From Closterium sp. Naga37s-1 (taxonomy: Eukaryota > Streptophyta > Zygnematophyceae > Desmidiales > Closteriaceae), in assembly GCA_947471745.1 (NCBI GenBank), contig CANJKZ010000013.1, positions 992,001 to 1,056,000 on the forward strand: a DNA stretch of 64,000 nt, written 5' to 3'. Both the position numbers and the translations under genes were made by a program. How positions within the stretch are numbered: position 1 is the stretch's first letter; every line of letters starts with the position of its first letter. Below are positions 1 through 9,005 of the stretch, one piece after another. The notes below the pieces were generated by a model. The model was not told the origin of the DNA, searched no databases, and worked only from the letters and a program-made list of their open reading frames with translations.

Positions 1-443
1 GTCCGAGGCATTCCTCTGATTTTCGACCTTCAACCGTAAATGATGATTTAGCAGCTGCTGCCACGTCTTCTAGCAGCAGCCCGAAATACTCGTTTTAGGA
101 TGGCGCGACCTGCAGTAGTAAGCGAGTACTAGCAGCTGCTGGCACACGATCTGTTCGAGCTGCTGACGCGCCTACCGTGCATGACGCGACCACTAGCAGA
201 GCGTCGTCAGCAGCCAGTGCGTGGTTACAGCGCCTGACACGCGTTTCCAGCAGCTCGCGACCTCAACTGCATCTGCTGCTGCTGGCGCTCTACTTTAGAA
301 ACTGACGGGCTACTGAACGCGACCCTGTAGCAGCATGACGCGCACTGCTGCATCAGCGCCCGTGACGACCGGCTGCAGTGGCTGGCGTACGGCTGCAGCA
401 GCATGCGCGCTCCCCCTGTGCTCCTCCTTGCTCATGACAGCAC
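1..443. other. Non-coding CAG/CTG-rich DNA left of the copia element
   Basis: No gene is visible. The stretch is made of degenerate CAGCAG, CTGCTG and TGGCG words. The same kind of sequence resumes after 9005, so this appears to be one tract split by the copia insertion. The last five bases (439-443, AGCAC) are the left copy of that element's target duplication. Confidence 0.6.
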
Positions 444-577
444 TGTCAAAGCATATGCATGTTATATATGTGTAGGCTGTAGTGGGGTAGCCAATATGGG
501 GTACAGCCCCTTTTAGGGTTTCATACTTGTACCCAACTCTTCCATAGTTCATTCATTCCTGTCTCTTGATTCTGACA
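444..577 (+). repeat. 5' LTR of the copia element
   Basis: The repeat is 134 bp, begins TGTCA and ends TGACA, and matches 8872-9005 without a visible difference. It would hold the promoter and the polyadenylation region of the element. Confidence 0.95.
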
Positions 578-591
578 TGGTTTCAGGGCAG
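578..591 (+). promoter_or_regulatory. Primer binding site of the copia element
   Basis: TGGTTTCAGGGCAG directly follows the 5' LTR. It is a variant of TGGTATCAGAGC, the site in plant copia elements that pairs with initiator methionine tRNA. The two other LTR elements in this window carry the unaltered form. Confidence 0.8.
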
Positions 592-839
592 TAGGTCCGT
601 AGGACCGTTTTTTTTTTTTCGGGCCCACCTACCGCTACCCCACGACTGTGACTGTGACTGACTGTGCCTGTGACGTGCTGCGCTGCGCGCGCCGTCTGCC
701 TGCTGCCTACTGTCTGCTGACTGTGCGATCTGCTGCTGCTTAGAGCGCGCAGACCTAATTCCTGCGCGCGGCTCGTTTTTTGCCCACCGAGTCGCCCACC
801 CTGCCCGAGTCGCGCCTCGGCAGCCCGCGCGCGGCTCGC

Positions 840-1020
840 TGCTGCTTCGCGCGCCGCGTCTGCAACCCGCGCGGCGCGTTGCAGCCCCGCGCGTCAAGAC
901 AGCTGCCCGCGCGTCGCGCTGCAGCCCCGCGCGCCGCGACCGCTGCCCGCGCGTCGCGCTGCAGCCCCGCGCGCCGCGCGCGCTGCCCGCGCGTCGCGCT
1001 GCAGCCCCGCGCGCCGCGAC
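840..1020 (+). repeat. GC-rich tandem repeat inside the copia element
   Basis: About five imperfect copies of a unit near 30 bp, built from CGCGCG, GTCGCGCTGCAGCC and CCCGCGCGCCGC words. The array lies between the primer site and the recognisable gag-like block, and its role is unknown. Confidence 0.6.
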
Positions 1021-1453
1021 CCACCTGCTTCTGCCGCGGCCGCGCCCTGCCGCCGACACGGCCCCGCCCGGACGCTGACGCGGCCCTGCCAGCCCTGCAG
1101 CTGACGCGGCCCCAACCTGCCGCTGACGCGGCCCCGCCCTGCAGCGGACACGGCCCCGACCTGCCGCTGCCGCGGCCTCGCCCTGCAGCTGACGCCGCCC
1201 CACCCTGCAGCTGCCGCGGCCCTACTCTACAGCTGCTGCTGCGGCCCTGCCGTCGCCGCCGTCGTGCGCCTCCCCTGCCGCCGCCCGCCGAGAGCCGGCC
1301 CTGCCCGCCACTGGTGAGCACCTGCCTTGTTCGTGCACTGCAGCGCCCTCTGCCTGCCTGTCTACCTACCTGCCTGCCTGCCACTCCTGCCGCGCCTGCT
1401 CTGCCCGAGCTGCTGCTGCTACTGCTGCTACTGTTGCTACTGGCGGTGGCCAG

Positions 1454-2099
1454 ATGCAGCTCCAACGACGCCCGCGCGAGTCTCTCACGCCTCAGCAGCT
1501 TCGTGAGTGGTACGCTAGTTGGGGTTGTGGCGGTAGCCGTCGTGACTGTCCCCCTGGAGCTGGTCGGTCGGGAGCGTCTGGCAGTGGCCAGCTGCAGCTG
1601 CAGCGGCGTCCGCGCGAGACACTTACGTCCTGGCAGCTTCACGAGTGGTACGCTCAGAGTAGAGGTTTTTTGAGTACCGTTCGTTGCCCGTACGTCCCAC
1701 GCACAGGTGATCGGTCTGGTCAGGCTTGCGGGACACTTGGTCACACCCAGTCCCGCTGCTTCGCCCGTCTGAGCGACGCCTGGCGCACAGAGTTTGGTGA
1801 CGAGGCTGAGCTCCCCACCTGGCTGGAGCTGCTTGGGCAGGGGGTAGATATCTTTGCTCTTGACTATGATGCTATTCTCACTGCCATGTATGCATTGCCT
1901 ACTAGTGATGACCGTGCCTGTTCCCTGTGCGTACCGCCTGACCCAGGTATAGAGGCTGCTGCTCTAGGTGCTAGTGCGTCTCCTGCGCTAGGTGCTGGTG
2001 AGGCTGCTGCTCTAGGTGCTCGTGCGTCTCCTGCTCCAAATGCTGGTGAGTCTGCTCTCTCTGGTACTACGCCTACTGAGGCCGTGTACACCTTCACAC
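1454..2099 (+). other. gag-like coding block of the copia element
   Basis: This block encodes a CGTLGHTQSRC stretch that resembles a retroviral zinc knuckle, then an acidic segment and an Ala/Pro-rich tail. Upstream of the knuckle it has two copies of a module with the core QLxEWY. The same module recurs in the linker before the reverse transcriptase. The nested element starts at the end of this block. The element is a fossil here, and the block is only part of its gag. Confidence 0.6.
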
Positions 2100-2279
2100 T
2101 GTGAAGATGAGCAGTAGAAGAAGGCGCCAAAGCTAGGAAAGCCCTAGCTAGGCAAGAAACAGTTTAGGCAAAGAAGGGGGAGTTGCACTAGCAAGAATGA
2201 GGATACAAATAGCAAACCCTAGAAGGGTTGTACTCGCTATAGAGCACCCCACTACAGGCTAGAGCATAATATTCTGACA
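2100..2279 (-). repeat. 3' LTR of the nested element
   Basis: On the plus strand it starts TGTGAAG and ends CTGACA. The adjoining bases 2280-2297 read, on the minus strand, as a CTATGGGGGTG purine tract that abuts the LTR, as expected for the 3' side. Confidence 0.9.
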
Positions 2280-3046
2280 CACCCCCATAGCCAAAGTGGG
2301 GTGTAATCAGCAGAGCAAGCAAAGCAGAACAAGCTCAGGGTGGATCACAATGTCACCACACATTCTGAGCACAAGTTCAGGAAGCAATAGTTTAAAGTTC
2401 ACAATTATGAGCAAAGCTAGTGGTAGTCACAACGGGCAAGTGAGGAGGAGGAGGGACAGTGAGAGGAGAGGAGATAGGAGGCGACGGCTGAAGCTGCAGA
2501 CACACGGGCAACAGGAGGCACACTGGCACAGCGGCTACCGGAACAGCGCTCCGGACTACTGGAGTAACTGGCCCCGCGGCTAAAAGTAGAGGCAGACGAG
2601 CAACGGACCCACGGGCGACTGGCACAGGTGGCTACGACTGGGCTACCGGAGCAACTCCCCGGACTACAGGTGCTGCTGGCGACACGACGGCAACCTCCAT
2701 TCAACCTCCCCCAAACAGTACCACCCCCCCTGACACACACCCCCTGCTTCACCCCTAGCTCCACTCCCCCTTCACCCCCCCTTAGTACCACTCCGACGGC
2801 TCCAACAGGTCCACCCTCCTTCAGCGGCAGCTGCAGCACAGGGAGACGGAGGAGGAGGAGGAGCAGGGAACGGCACACAGAAGCTGCACCCCCATACCCC
2901 CCACCCCCAAACCCTAATCCAGGAGAACGGGCAGAAGGAGGGGTGGGGCGCCTTCAGAAGCACGGGGGACAGCGGGGAGGACAGGGGCAGCGAAGAACGG
3001 GCCGCCCACGGGCCTGGCACAGCCTCCCGAACCGCGCGCAGGCGGC

Positions 3047-3420
3047 CCGAGCCGCGCGCGGGCCTGGCGCAGTCCGTACGGGCCGCGCGCGGGCCTGGCG
3101 CAGCCCGTACGGGCCGCGCGCGGGCCTGGCGCAGCCCGTACGGGCCGCGCGCGGGCCTGGCGCAGCCCGTGCGGGCCGCGCGCCGGCTGTACGGGCCGCG
3201 CGCAGGCCACGACGGGCGACGGGGGGCGACGCGCGGGTCCCCGTCGCCCGTCGTAGCGCCTCCTGGGGGCGACGCGCCGAGTGACGGGGCAGAAACCCGT
3301 CGCGCGCCTCGGGGCGCACGGCGGGCAGAAAAGCGCCGCGCGCCTCGGGGCGCACGGCGGGCAGAAAACCGCCGCGCGCCTCGGGGCGCACGGCGGGCTG
3401 AAAAAACCCTAATTTCGACG
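3047..3420. repeat. Two GC-rich tandem arrays in the nested element
   Basis: The first array (about 3047-3190) has four to five copies of a 31-bp unit containing GGGCCTGGCGCAGCCCGTAC. The second (about 3297-3420) has three to four copies of a unit of 33-36 bp containing CGCGCCTCGGGGCGCACGGC. They fill much of the internal region that would be coding in an autonomous element. Confidence 0.75.
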
Positions 3421-3505
3421 CCGCGCACCACGGGGCGCGCGGCGGACAGGGAGTAGTAGTAGCAGCGGAAGCAGTGAGGTGGGGCCCACAGGCCAGGAGC
3501 ATATC

Positions 3506-3517
3506 GCTCTGATACCA
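3506..3517 (-). promoter_or_regulatory. Primer binding site of the nested element
   Basis: On the minus strand this reads TGGTATCAGAGC, the exact plant copia initiator-tRNA site, and it directly abuts the LTR at 3518. Confidence 0.88.
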
Positions 3518-3696
3518 TGTGAAGATGAGCAGTAGAAGAAGGCGCCAAAGCTAGGAAAGCCCTAGCTAGGCAAGAAACAGTTTAGGCAAAGAAGGGGGGA
3601 TGCACTAGCAAGAGTGAGGATACAAATAGCAAACCCTAGAAGGGTTGTACTCGCTATAGAGCACCCCACTACAGGCTAGAGCATAATATTCTGACA
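3518..3696 (-). repeat. 5' LTR of the nested element
   Basis: 179 bp, TG...CA bounded, differing from 2100-2279 at about three places. The following CACAC is the right copy of the target duplication. Confidence 0.9.
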
Positions 3697-5141
3697 CACA
3701 CTTGACTCAGGTGCTTCCCGCTCCTTCTTTCGCGACAGCACCACACTCACGCCGCTCCGTCGGCCAGTTGCAGTCTCACTTGCAGACCCCTCTGGGGGTC
3801 CAGTCCTTGCGCACTCCTCCACGGTCCTCCCGTGTCCGGCGGTCCCGTCTGGCTCCCTGTCAGGTCTTCACCTCCCCTCGTTCTCTACGAACTTGGTGAG
3901 TGGAGCTGACCTACAGGATGTGTCGGTTGACCAGTTCACCCCTGGAGGTCAGCGTGTGACCCACTGTACGTGCTCCCGGACTGGTCGGCACCTGGCCACG
4001 TTCACCCGAGAGCCTGGCTCGAGTCTGTACACACTGACCACTGTGTCCCCTCAGGTAGCTGCGTCTGCGTCTGCGTTTGCGTCAGGTCAGCTAGCGGCCC
4101 CCTGTTCGTGTCGCGCTTTGTCGCACCAGACCGTCCTGTGGCACCACCGCCTTGGTCACCCCTCGGTGCAGCGCCTTCGTCGCATGCACAGCCGTTTCCT
4201 TGTCTCTGGACTTCCAGAGACTCTGCCTCCTCTACCGCCCTCGCCTGCTCCTCCCTGTCTTCCCTGTGTCGAGGGGCGGCAGCGCGCCGCTCCTCACTCC
4301 TCCTCGTTCCCTCCCACAGAGGCTCCCTTGCAGACTCTCCACCTGGACGTGTGGGGCCCAGCCCGCGTCCGTGGACAGGGTCACGAGCGGTACTTCCTGC
4401 TGGTCGTCGACGACTACATGCGTTACACCACGGTCTTCCCCTTGCGCAGCAAGGGGGAGGTCCCTGATGTTTTGATCCCCTGGATCCGCGCTACTCGTCT
4501 CCAGCTCTGCGAGCGGTTCCAGTCGGACTTTCCTGTCCTGCGTCTGCACTCTGACAGAGGTGGTGAGTTCTTCTCAGACCTCTTGGCAGCCTACTGTGCG
4601 GAGCACGGCATCCGCCAGTCGTTCACGCTTCCGGCCTCTCCGCAGCAGAATGGGGTTGCTGAGCGCCGCATTGGCTTAGTCATGGAGGTCGCTCGTACCT
4701 CCATGATCCATGCGGCTGCCCCCCATTTTCTGTGGCCGTTTGCGGTCCGGTACGCCGCGCATCAGCTCAACCTCTGGCCCCGTGTCTCCTTGCCGGAGAC
4801 CTCGCCCACACTGCTGTGGACGGGGAAGGTTGGCGATGCGTCGCGTTTCCGGGTCTGGGGTGCTCGTGCCTTTGTCCGCGATACCACCGCGGACAAGCTT
4901 TCCGCCCGCGCTGCTCCCTGTGTCTTCCTTGGTTTTGTCCCTGACGCGCCTGGTTGGCAGTTTTACCACCCCACCTCGCGCCGTGTCTTCCCCTCTCAGG
5001 ACGTCACGTTCGACGAGTCGGTTCCCTTTTACCGTCTCTTCCCCTACCGCACTGCCCCTCTCCCCCCGCCCGCCGCTCTTCCTCGCTCCAGGTGCTCCCT
5101 AGGTAGACCCCCTCCCCGCTCCCGGTCCTGCTCCTTCAGGT
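3697..5141 (+). other. Protease-integrase block of the copia element
   Basis: The region starts near an aspartic protease signature, just right of the nested element. It continues through the GAG-pre-integrase motif (WHHRLGHPS, near 4140) and the integrase core. There DDY lies near 4408, HSDRGGEF near 4547 and SPQQNGVAER near 4637. The end of the block has the C-terminal integrase motif of copia elements (VFLGF, DVTFDES). The block is a relic within a broken element. Confidence 0.85.
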
Positions 5142-8100
5142 GTGTCTCAGGTAGACCCTCCTCCTCAGGTTGAGGTCACTGGTGACTCAGGTCCTGCTGA
5201 GGGTGGTCCTGCTCGGGGTGCTGCTGCTGGGGGTGCTGAGCCTGGGGGTGCTGAGCCTGGGGGTGCTGAGTCTGGGGGTGCTGAGCCTAGGGGTGTGGAG
5301 CCTGGAGGTGCAGAGCCTGGGGGTGCGGAGACTGGAGGTACTGAGCCTGGGTGTGAGGAGTCTGGGGGCGCTGAGGCGTCTGGTGAGCAGTCTCCTTGGA
5401 GCGGCCGTCTCCGTAGTCGCTCCGCTGGTGCCTCGCCGCTGCACTCTAGTCGTCGACTCCCTCTCTCCCCACAGCAGCTGCTTGAGTGGTACGCTGGCCG
5501 TCAGGGTCGCGCTGCTGGAGCTAGGGGCCCTGCTGCGGGAGGCGCTGGAGCTGGTGACTCTGCCACTGGAGTTGTTTCTGCTGGAGGTTCTGGAGCTGCT
5601 GAGGGCGCTGGAGCTGGAGGTGCTGGCGCTGGTGGTGCTGGAGCTGGAGGTTCTGGAGCTGTTGCGGGTGCGAGCGCTGGAGGTTCTGGAGCTGCTGGAG
5701 GTGCTGGCGCTAGTGGCGCTGGAGCTGGAGGTTCTGGAGCTGCTGAGGGTGCTGGCGCTGGTGGCGCTGGAGCTGGAGGTTCTGGAGCTGCTGAGGGTGC
5801 TGGCGCTGGAGGTTCTGGAGCTCCTGCGGGTGCTGGCGCTGAGGGTTATGAGTCTGCTGTTGCGCGGTTTCCTTGGAGTAGCCGCCTTCGTCCGCGTGTG
5901 CCTCTCACCTCGCAGCAGCTGCACGACTGGTACGGTCGCCGTCAGGGTCGCGCTTCTGGAGCTCGGGGCTCTGCCGCTGGAGGTACTTCTACTGCCGTCA
6001 CTGGAGCTGGGAGTGGTGATGGTCCCGGAGGTGCTCGTACTGGAGGTACTGGAGCTGTTGGGGCTGGAGGTGCTGAGCCTGAGGGTGCTGCTGCTGGAGG
6101 CACTGAGGCTGGAGACCCTGGGACTGGAGGTACCGGTTCTGGGGGTGCTGCTGTTGGTGGAGCTGGTCCAGGAGGAGCTGGCGCTGAGGGTTCTGGAGCT
6201 GCTGGAGGTGCTGAGCCTGAGGGTGCTGCTGCTGGAGGCACTGAGGCTGGAGACCCTGGGACTGGAGGTGCCGGTTCTGGGGGTGCTCCTGTTGGTGGAG
6301 CTGGTCCTGGAGGAGCTGGCGCTGAGGGTTCAGGGACTGCTGGAGGTGCTGGAGCTGCTGGGGGTACTGGAGCTGCTGGTGCTGGTGTCACTGCACAGCC
6401 GCGCCTGTTCTTCGCTCCACCGTCTCCGTCGTCTCAGCCACCGCCTGACTCTGTGCTTCGCCAGGTTCTTAGTCTCCCTTCGTCTACTGGTCTTCCGTTA
6501 CAGCCTGGCTCACCGCTGCCTGCTCCTTCTCCTTACACTGAGCAGCTAGGGAGTCTTACTGAGCGTCATGAGCCTGCGTCGCGTCCTGTCTCGCCTGTCT
6601 GTTCTGGTCGTTCCGGTCGTCGTGTTCCTCGTCCGCGTCTGCCGGCTGTCCCCGACACCCACCTCGTGGTCCGTCGTCCTTCCTCTCCTCCGCAGCGTGT
6701 TCCTCTGCCGTCCCCTCCTGCGTCTTCTCTGCGTGTCGTTGCGGACCCCGAGTCTGACCGGTTTCGTGCTGAGCACCCTACTGTCACGCGTCTGCTAGCC
6801 ACTGTTGTCACTGACCCGTCGTTTGAGTCTGCTGCTACGTCTGCCTTAGTTGCTGAGCTTGTGGACTTTGCTGCTGCCTGTCGTCTAGACTACGCTGCTA
6901 GTCTTGTTGCTGAGTCTGAGTCTGTCTGTCCTCCGTCCGTCGGGGGTGAGTGTGCTCTTGGCACGGACGTCCTTGAGGACAGGCAGGAGGACCTTGAGTG
7001 TCTTGCAGCCGCTGCGCCTCATCGCGTGTCCATGCTGCTTGCCCCTGAGGGAGACCCGGATGCTCCAGACATCCCGACCCCGCGCTCTTACGCTGAGGCG
7101 ATCGCGGGTGAGTACTCCTCTCAGTGGCAGACAGCCATGGACGCAGAGATGGCATCCTGGAAGTCCACAGGCACCTACGTCGACGAGGTTCCCCCACCTG
7201 GGGCGAACATCGTCAGTGGCATGTGGATTTTCAGGGTGAAGCGGCCGCCAGGTTCTCCGCCTGCCTTCAAGGCGCGTTACGTTGCACGAGGTTTCAGTCA
7301 GCGAGAGGGAGTAGACTTCTTCCAGACCTTCTCCCCCACCCCGAAGATGACCACTCTTCGGGTGCTGCTGCACGTTGCCGCTCAGCGAGACTACGAGCTT
7401 CACTCTCTTGACTTCAGCACAGCCTTCTTACAGGGCAGCCTGCACGAGGAGATCTGGCTGCGCCGCCCACCTGGCTTCACTGGGTCGTTCCCTCCTGGTA
7501 CCCAGTGGAGCCTCAGGCGGCCGGTCTACGGTCTCCGCCAGGCGCCACGTGAGTGGCACGACACACTGAGGACGACACTTGCGGCTCTTGGGTTTGCTCC
7601 GTCGACTGCTGACCCGTCGCTGTTTCTGCGCACCGACACTTCGCTGCCGCCGTTCTACATCCTCGTGTACGTCGACGACTTGGTCTTTGCCACTGCTGAC
7701 ACTGAGGCTCTCGCCCTGGTGAAGTCGGAGCTGCAGAAGAGACACACGTGCACAGACCTGGGTGAGCTGACAAGCTATCTTGGCTTGCGGATCACCCGGG
7801 ACAGAGCACGCCGCACCATCACACTGACTCAGTCACACATGGTGCAGCAGGTCCTTCAGCGCTTCGGCTTCACCTGGTCCTCGGCACAGCACACTCCTCT
7901 GGGTACAGGTCACTCGCTCTCAGCTCCACCTTCGGACGAGTCCGTAGAGCCGAGTGGTCCTTACCCAGAGCTAATGGGCTGCCTCATGTACCTGATGACC
8001 TGCACTCGTCCTGACCTTGCGTACCCTCTTGGCCTTCTGGCTCGCTACGTGGCTCCTGGTCGGCACCGAAAGGTGCACATGGATGCTGCTAAGAGGGTAC

Positions 8101-8645
8101 TACGCTACTTGTGCAGTACATCGGGCATGGGGCTCGTGCTTGGAGGGCGGAGCCCAGTTGTCCTCACTGGGCACTCAGACGCTTCTTGGGTTAACGACCA
8201 GGCTATGCAGCGGTCGTCACAGGGTTACACCTTCAGCCTTGGCTCTGGTTCGGTTTCTTGGCGTTCTACACGCTCGTCTTCAGTTCTCAGCTCCAGTTGT
8301 GAGGCTGAGATCTACGCCACAGCCATGGCTGCACAGGAGTTACGCTGGCTCACCTACCTGCTGACCGACTTGGGAGAGAGGCCTCGTTCTCCTCCAGTGC
8401 TGTACGTCGACAACAAGGCTGCCATTGCCTTGTGTCAGGAGCACAGACTGGAGCATAGAACGAAGCACATCGCTCTGCGTTACTTCCTGGCTCGAGAGTT
8501 GCAGCAGCGTGGTCAGCTTCGTCTTGCTCACGTGGCCACTCGGGCCAACACTGCTGATATATTCACCAAGGCGCTTCCGTCTGGTGATCATCAGCGTTTC
8601 TGCACTCTGTTAGGCCTTGTGCCTACGTTTCCTCACTTGCTGTAG
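5142..8645 (+). CDS. Reverse transcriptase-RNase H block of the copia element, with a long repetitive linker
   Basis: The first 1.25 kb encodes a Gly/Ala/Glu-rich linker of short repeats broken twice by a QQLxxWY module. The copia reverse transcriptase (RVT_2) follows: FKARYVARG near 7267, FSTAFLQG near 7420, the catalytic YVDDLVF near 7669, and SYLGL near 7775. An RNase H of copia type comes next, with SSSCEAE near 8291, DNKAAI near 8409 and HIALRYF near 8467, ending in the usual ADIFTKALP. The sequence stops about 225 bp before the 3' LTR. This is the best preserved part of an otherwise broken element. Confidence 0.9.
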   Translation: MSQVDPPPQVEVTGDSGPAEGGPARGAAAGGAEPGGAEPGGAESGGAEPRGVEPGGAEPGGAETGGTEPGCEESGGAEASGEQSPWSGRLRSRSAGASPLHSSRRLPLSPQQLLEWYAGRQGRAAGARGPAAGGAGAGDSATGVVSAGGSGAAEGAGAGGAGAGGAGAGGSGAVAGASAGGSGAAGGAGASGAGAGGSGAAEGAGAGGAGAGGSGAAEGAGAGGSGAPAGAGAEGYESAVARFPWSSRLRPRVPLTSQQLHDWYGRRQGRASGARGSAAGGTSTAVTGAGSGDGPGGARTGGTGAVGAGGAEPEGAAAGGTEAGDPGTGGTGSGGAAVGGAGPGGAGAEGSGAAGGAEPEGAAAGGTEAGDPGTGGAGSGGAPVGGAGPGGAGAEGSGTAGGAGAAGGTGAAGAGVTAQPRLFFAPPSPSSQPPPDSVLRQVLSLPSSTGLPLQPGSPLPAPSPYTEQLGSLTERHEPASRPVSPVCSGRSGRRVPRPRLPAVPDTHLVVRRPSSPPQRVPLPSPPASSLRVVADPESDRFRAEHPTVTRLLATVVTDPSFESAATSALVAELVDFAAACRLDYAASLVAESESVCPPSVGGECALGTDVLEDRQEDLECLAAAAPHRVSMLLAPEGDPDAPDIPTPRSYAEAIAGEYSSQWQTAMDAEMASWKSTGTYVDEVPPPGANIVSGMWIFRVKRPPGSPPAFKARYVARGFSQREGVDFFQTFSPTPKMTTLRVLLHVAAQRDYELHSLDFSTAFLQGSLHEEIWLRRPPGFTGSFPPGTQWSLRRPVYGLRQAPREWHDTLRTTLAALGFAPSTADPSLFLRTDTSLPPFYILVYVDDLVFATADTEALALVKSELQKRHTCTDLGELTSYLGLRITRDRARRTITLTQSHMVQQVLQRFGFTWSSAQHTPLGTGHSLSAPPSDESVEPSGPYPELMGCLMYLMTCTRPDLAYPLGLLARYVAPGRHRKVHMDAAKRVLRYLCSTSGMGLVLGGRSPVVLTGHSDASWVNDQAMQRSSQGYTFSLGSGSVSWRSTRSSSVLSSSCEAEIYATAMAAQELRWLTYLLTDLGERPRSPPVLYVDNKAAIALCQEHRLEHRTKHIALRYFLARELQQRGQLRLAHVATRANTADIFTKALPSGDHQRFCTLLGLVPTFPHLL
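5200..6400 (+). repeat. Minisatellite-like linker repeats inside the copia pol
   Basis: Short units such as GGTGCTGAGCCTGGG and GCTGGAGGTGCTGG are repeated dozens of times, giving GGAEP and GAGAGGSGA peptides. Two longer units of about 170 bp near 6065-6180 and 6205-6320 are almost identical. Such arrays expand easily by slippage. Confidence 0.85.
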
Positions 8646-8862
8646 ACTTTGCCTGTACTGTTATCTATATATATACCTGCATGCTTGCTCTGCTAGGTAG
8701 AGATCACTGTGCTGTTGTTGTTGCATATATACCTCTGCATGTGAACTGGCCTTGTGGCCCTTTGCTTGTGCTCAGTGTGTGTGGTGACGTTGTGATCCAC
8801 CCTGAGCTTGCTTTGCTTCTCTTGACTGGTCTTGTGACCCCTTGCTCTCCCCCACTTTGCCT

Positions 8863-9005
8863 ATGGGGGTGTGTCAAAGCATATGCATGTTATATATGTG
8901 TAGGCTGTAGTGGGGTAGCCAATATGGGGTACAGCCCCTTTTAGGGTTTCATACTTGTACCCAACTCTTCCATAGTTCATTCATTCCTGTCTCTTGATTC
9001 TGACA
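8863..9005 (+). repeat. Polypurine tract and 3' LTR of the copia element
   Basis: ATGGGGGTG (8863-8871) directly precedes the LTR and would prime plus-strand synthesis. The LTR at 8872-9005 reads identically to the left LTR, and AGCAC (9006-9010) closes the target duplication. Confidence 0.93.

Larger units (their letters stand above)
2100..3696 (-). mobile_element. Nested non-autonomous LTR element (TRIM/LARD-like), reverse orientation
   Basis: The element has 180-bp and 179-bp LTRs at its ends (2100-2279 and 3518-3696) and a CACAC duplication on both sides (2095-2099 and 3697-3701). A perfect tRNA-iMet primer site lies at 3506-3517 and a purine tract next to the left LTR, so the element reads on the minus strand. 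The interior of about 1.2 kb has no recognisable gag or pol domain. Its purine tract closely matches that of the host element, which suggests that it depends on the same copia machinery. The two LTRs differ at about three places, so it is young but not brand new. Structurally it looks whole; no protein coding is expected in this class. Confidence 0.88.
444..9005 (+). mobile_element. Ty1/copia LTR retrotransposon, young, carrying a nested element
   Basis: The element is bounded by two 134-bp LTRs that read identically by eye (444-577 and 8872-9005) and by an AGCAC target duplication (439-443 and 9006-9010). A Met-tRNA-type primer site follows the left LTR, and a short purine tract precedes the right one. 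Internal blocks occur in copia order: a gag-like region, protease, integrase with an HHCC-type zinc region, then reverse transcriptase and RNase H. Identical LTRs point to very recent insertion. The coding part is broken, by the nested insertion at 2100-3696 and by about two other interruptions. The family assignment rests on integrase preceding reverse transcriptase and on the YVDD motif. Confidence 0.93.

Noticed and set aside
2628-3548. Arg/Pro/Ala-rich open frames in the nested LTR element
   Set aside because: They are explained by GC-rich tandem repeats. No gag or pol motif is present.
5187-6391. Open frames on the minus strand opposite the copia linker
   Set aside because: They mirror the GC-rich linker repeats of the copia pol and show no domain.
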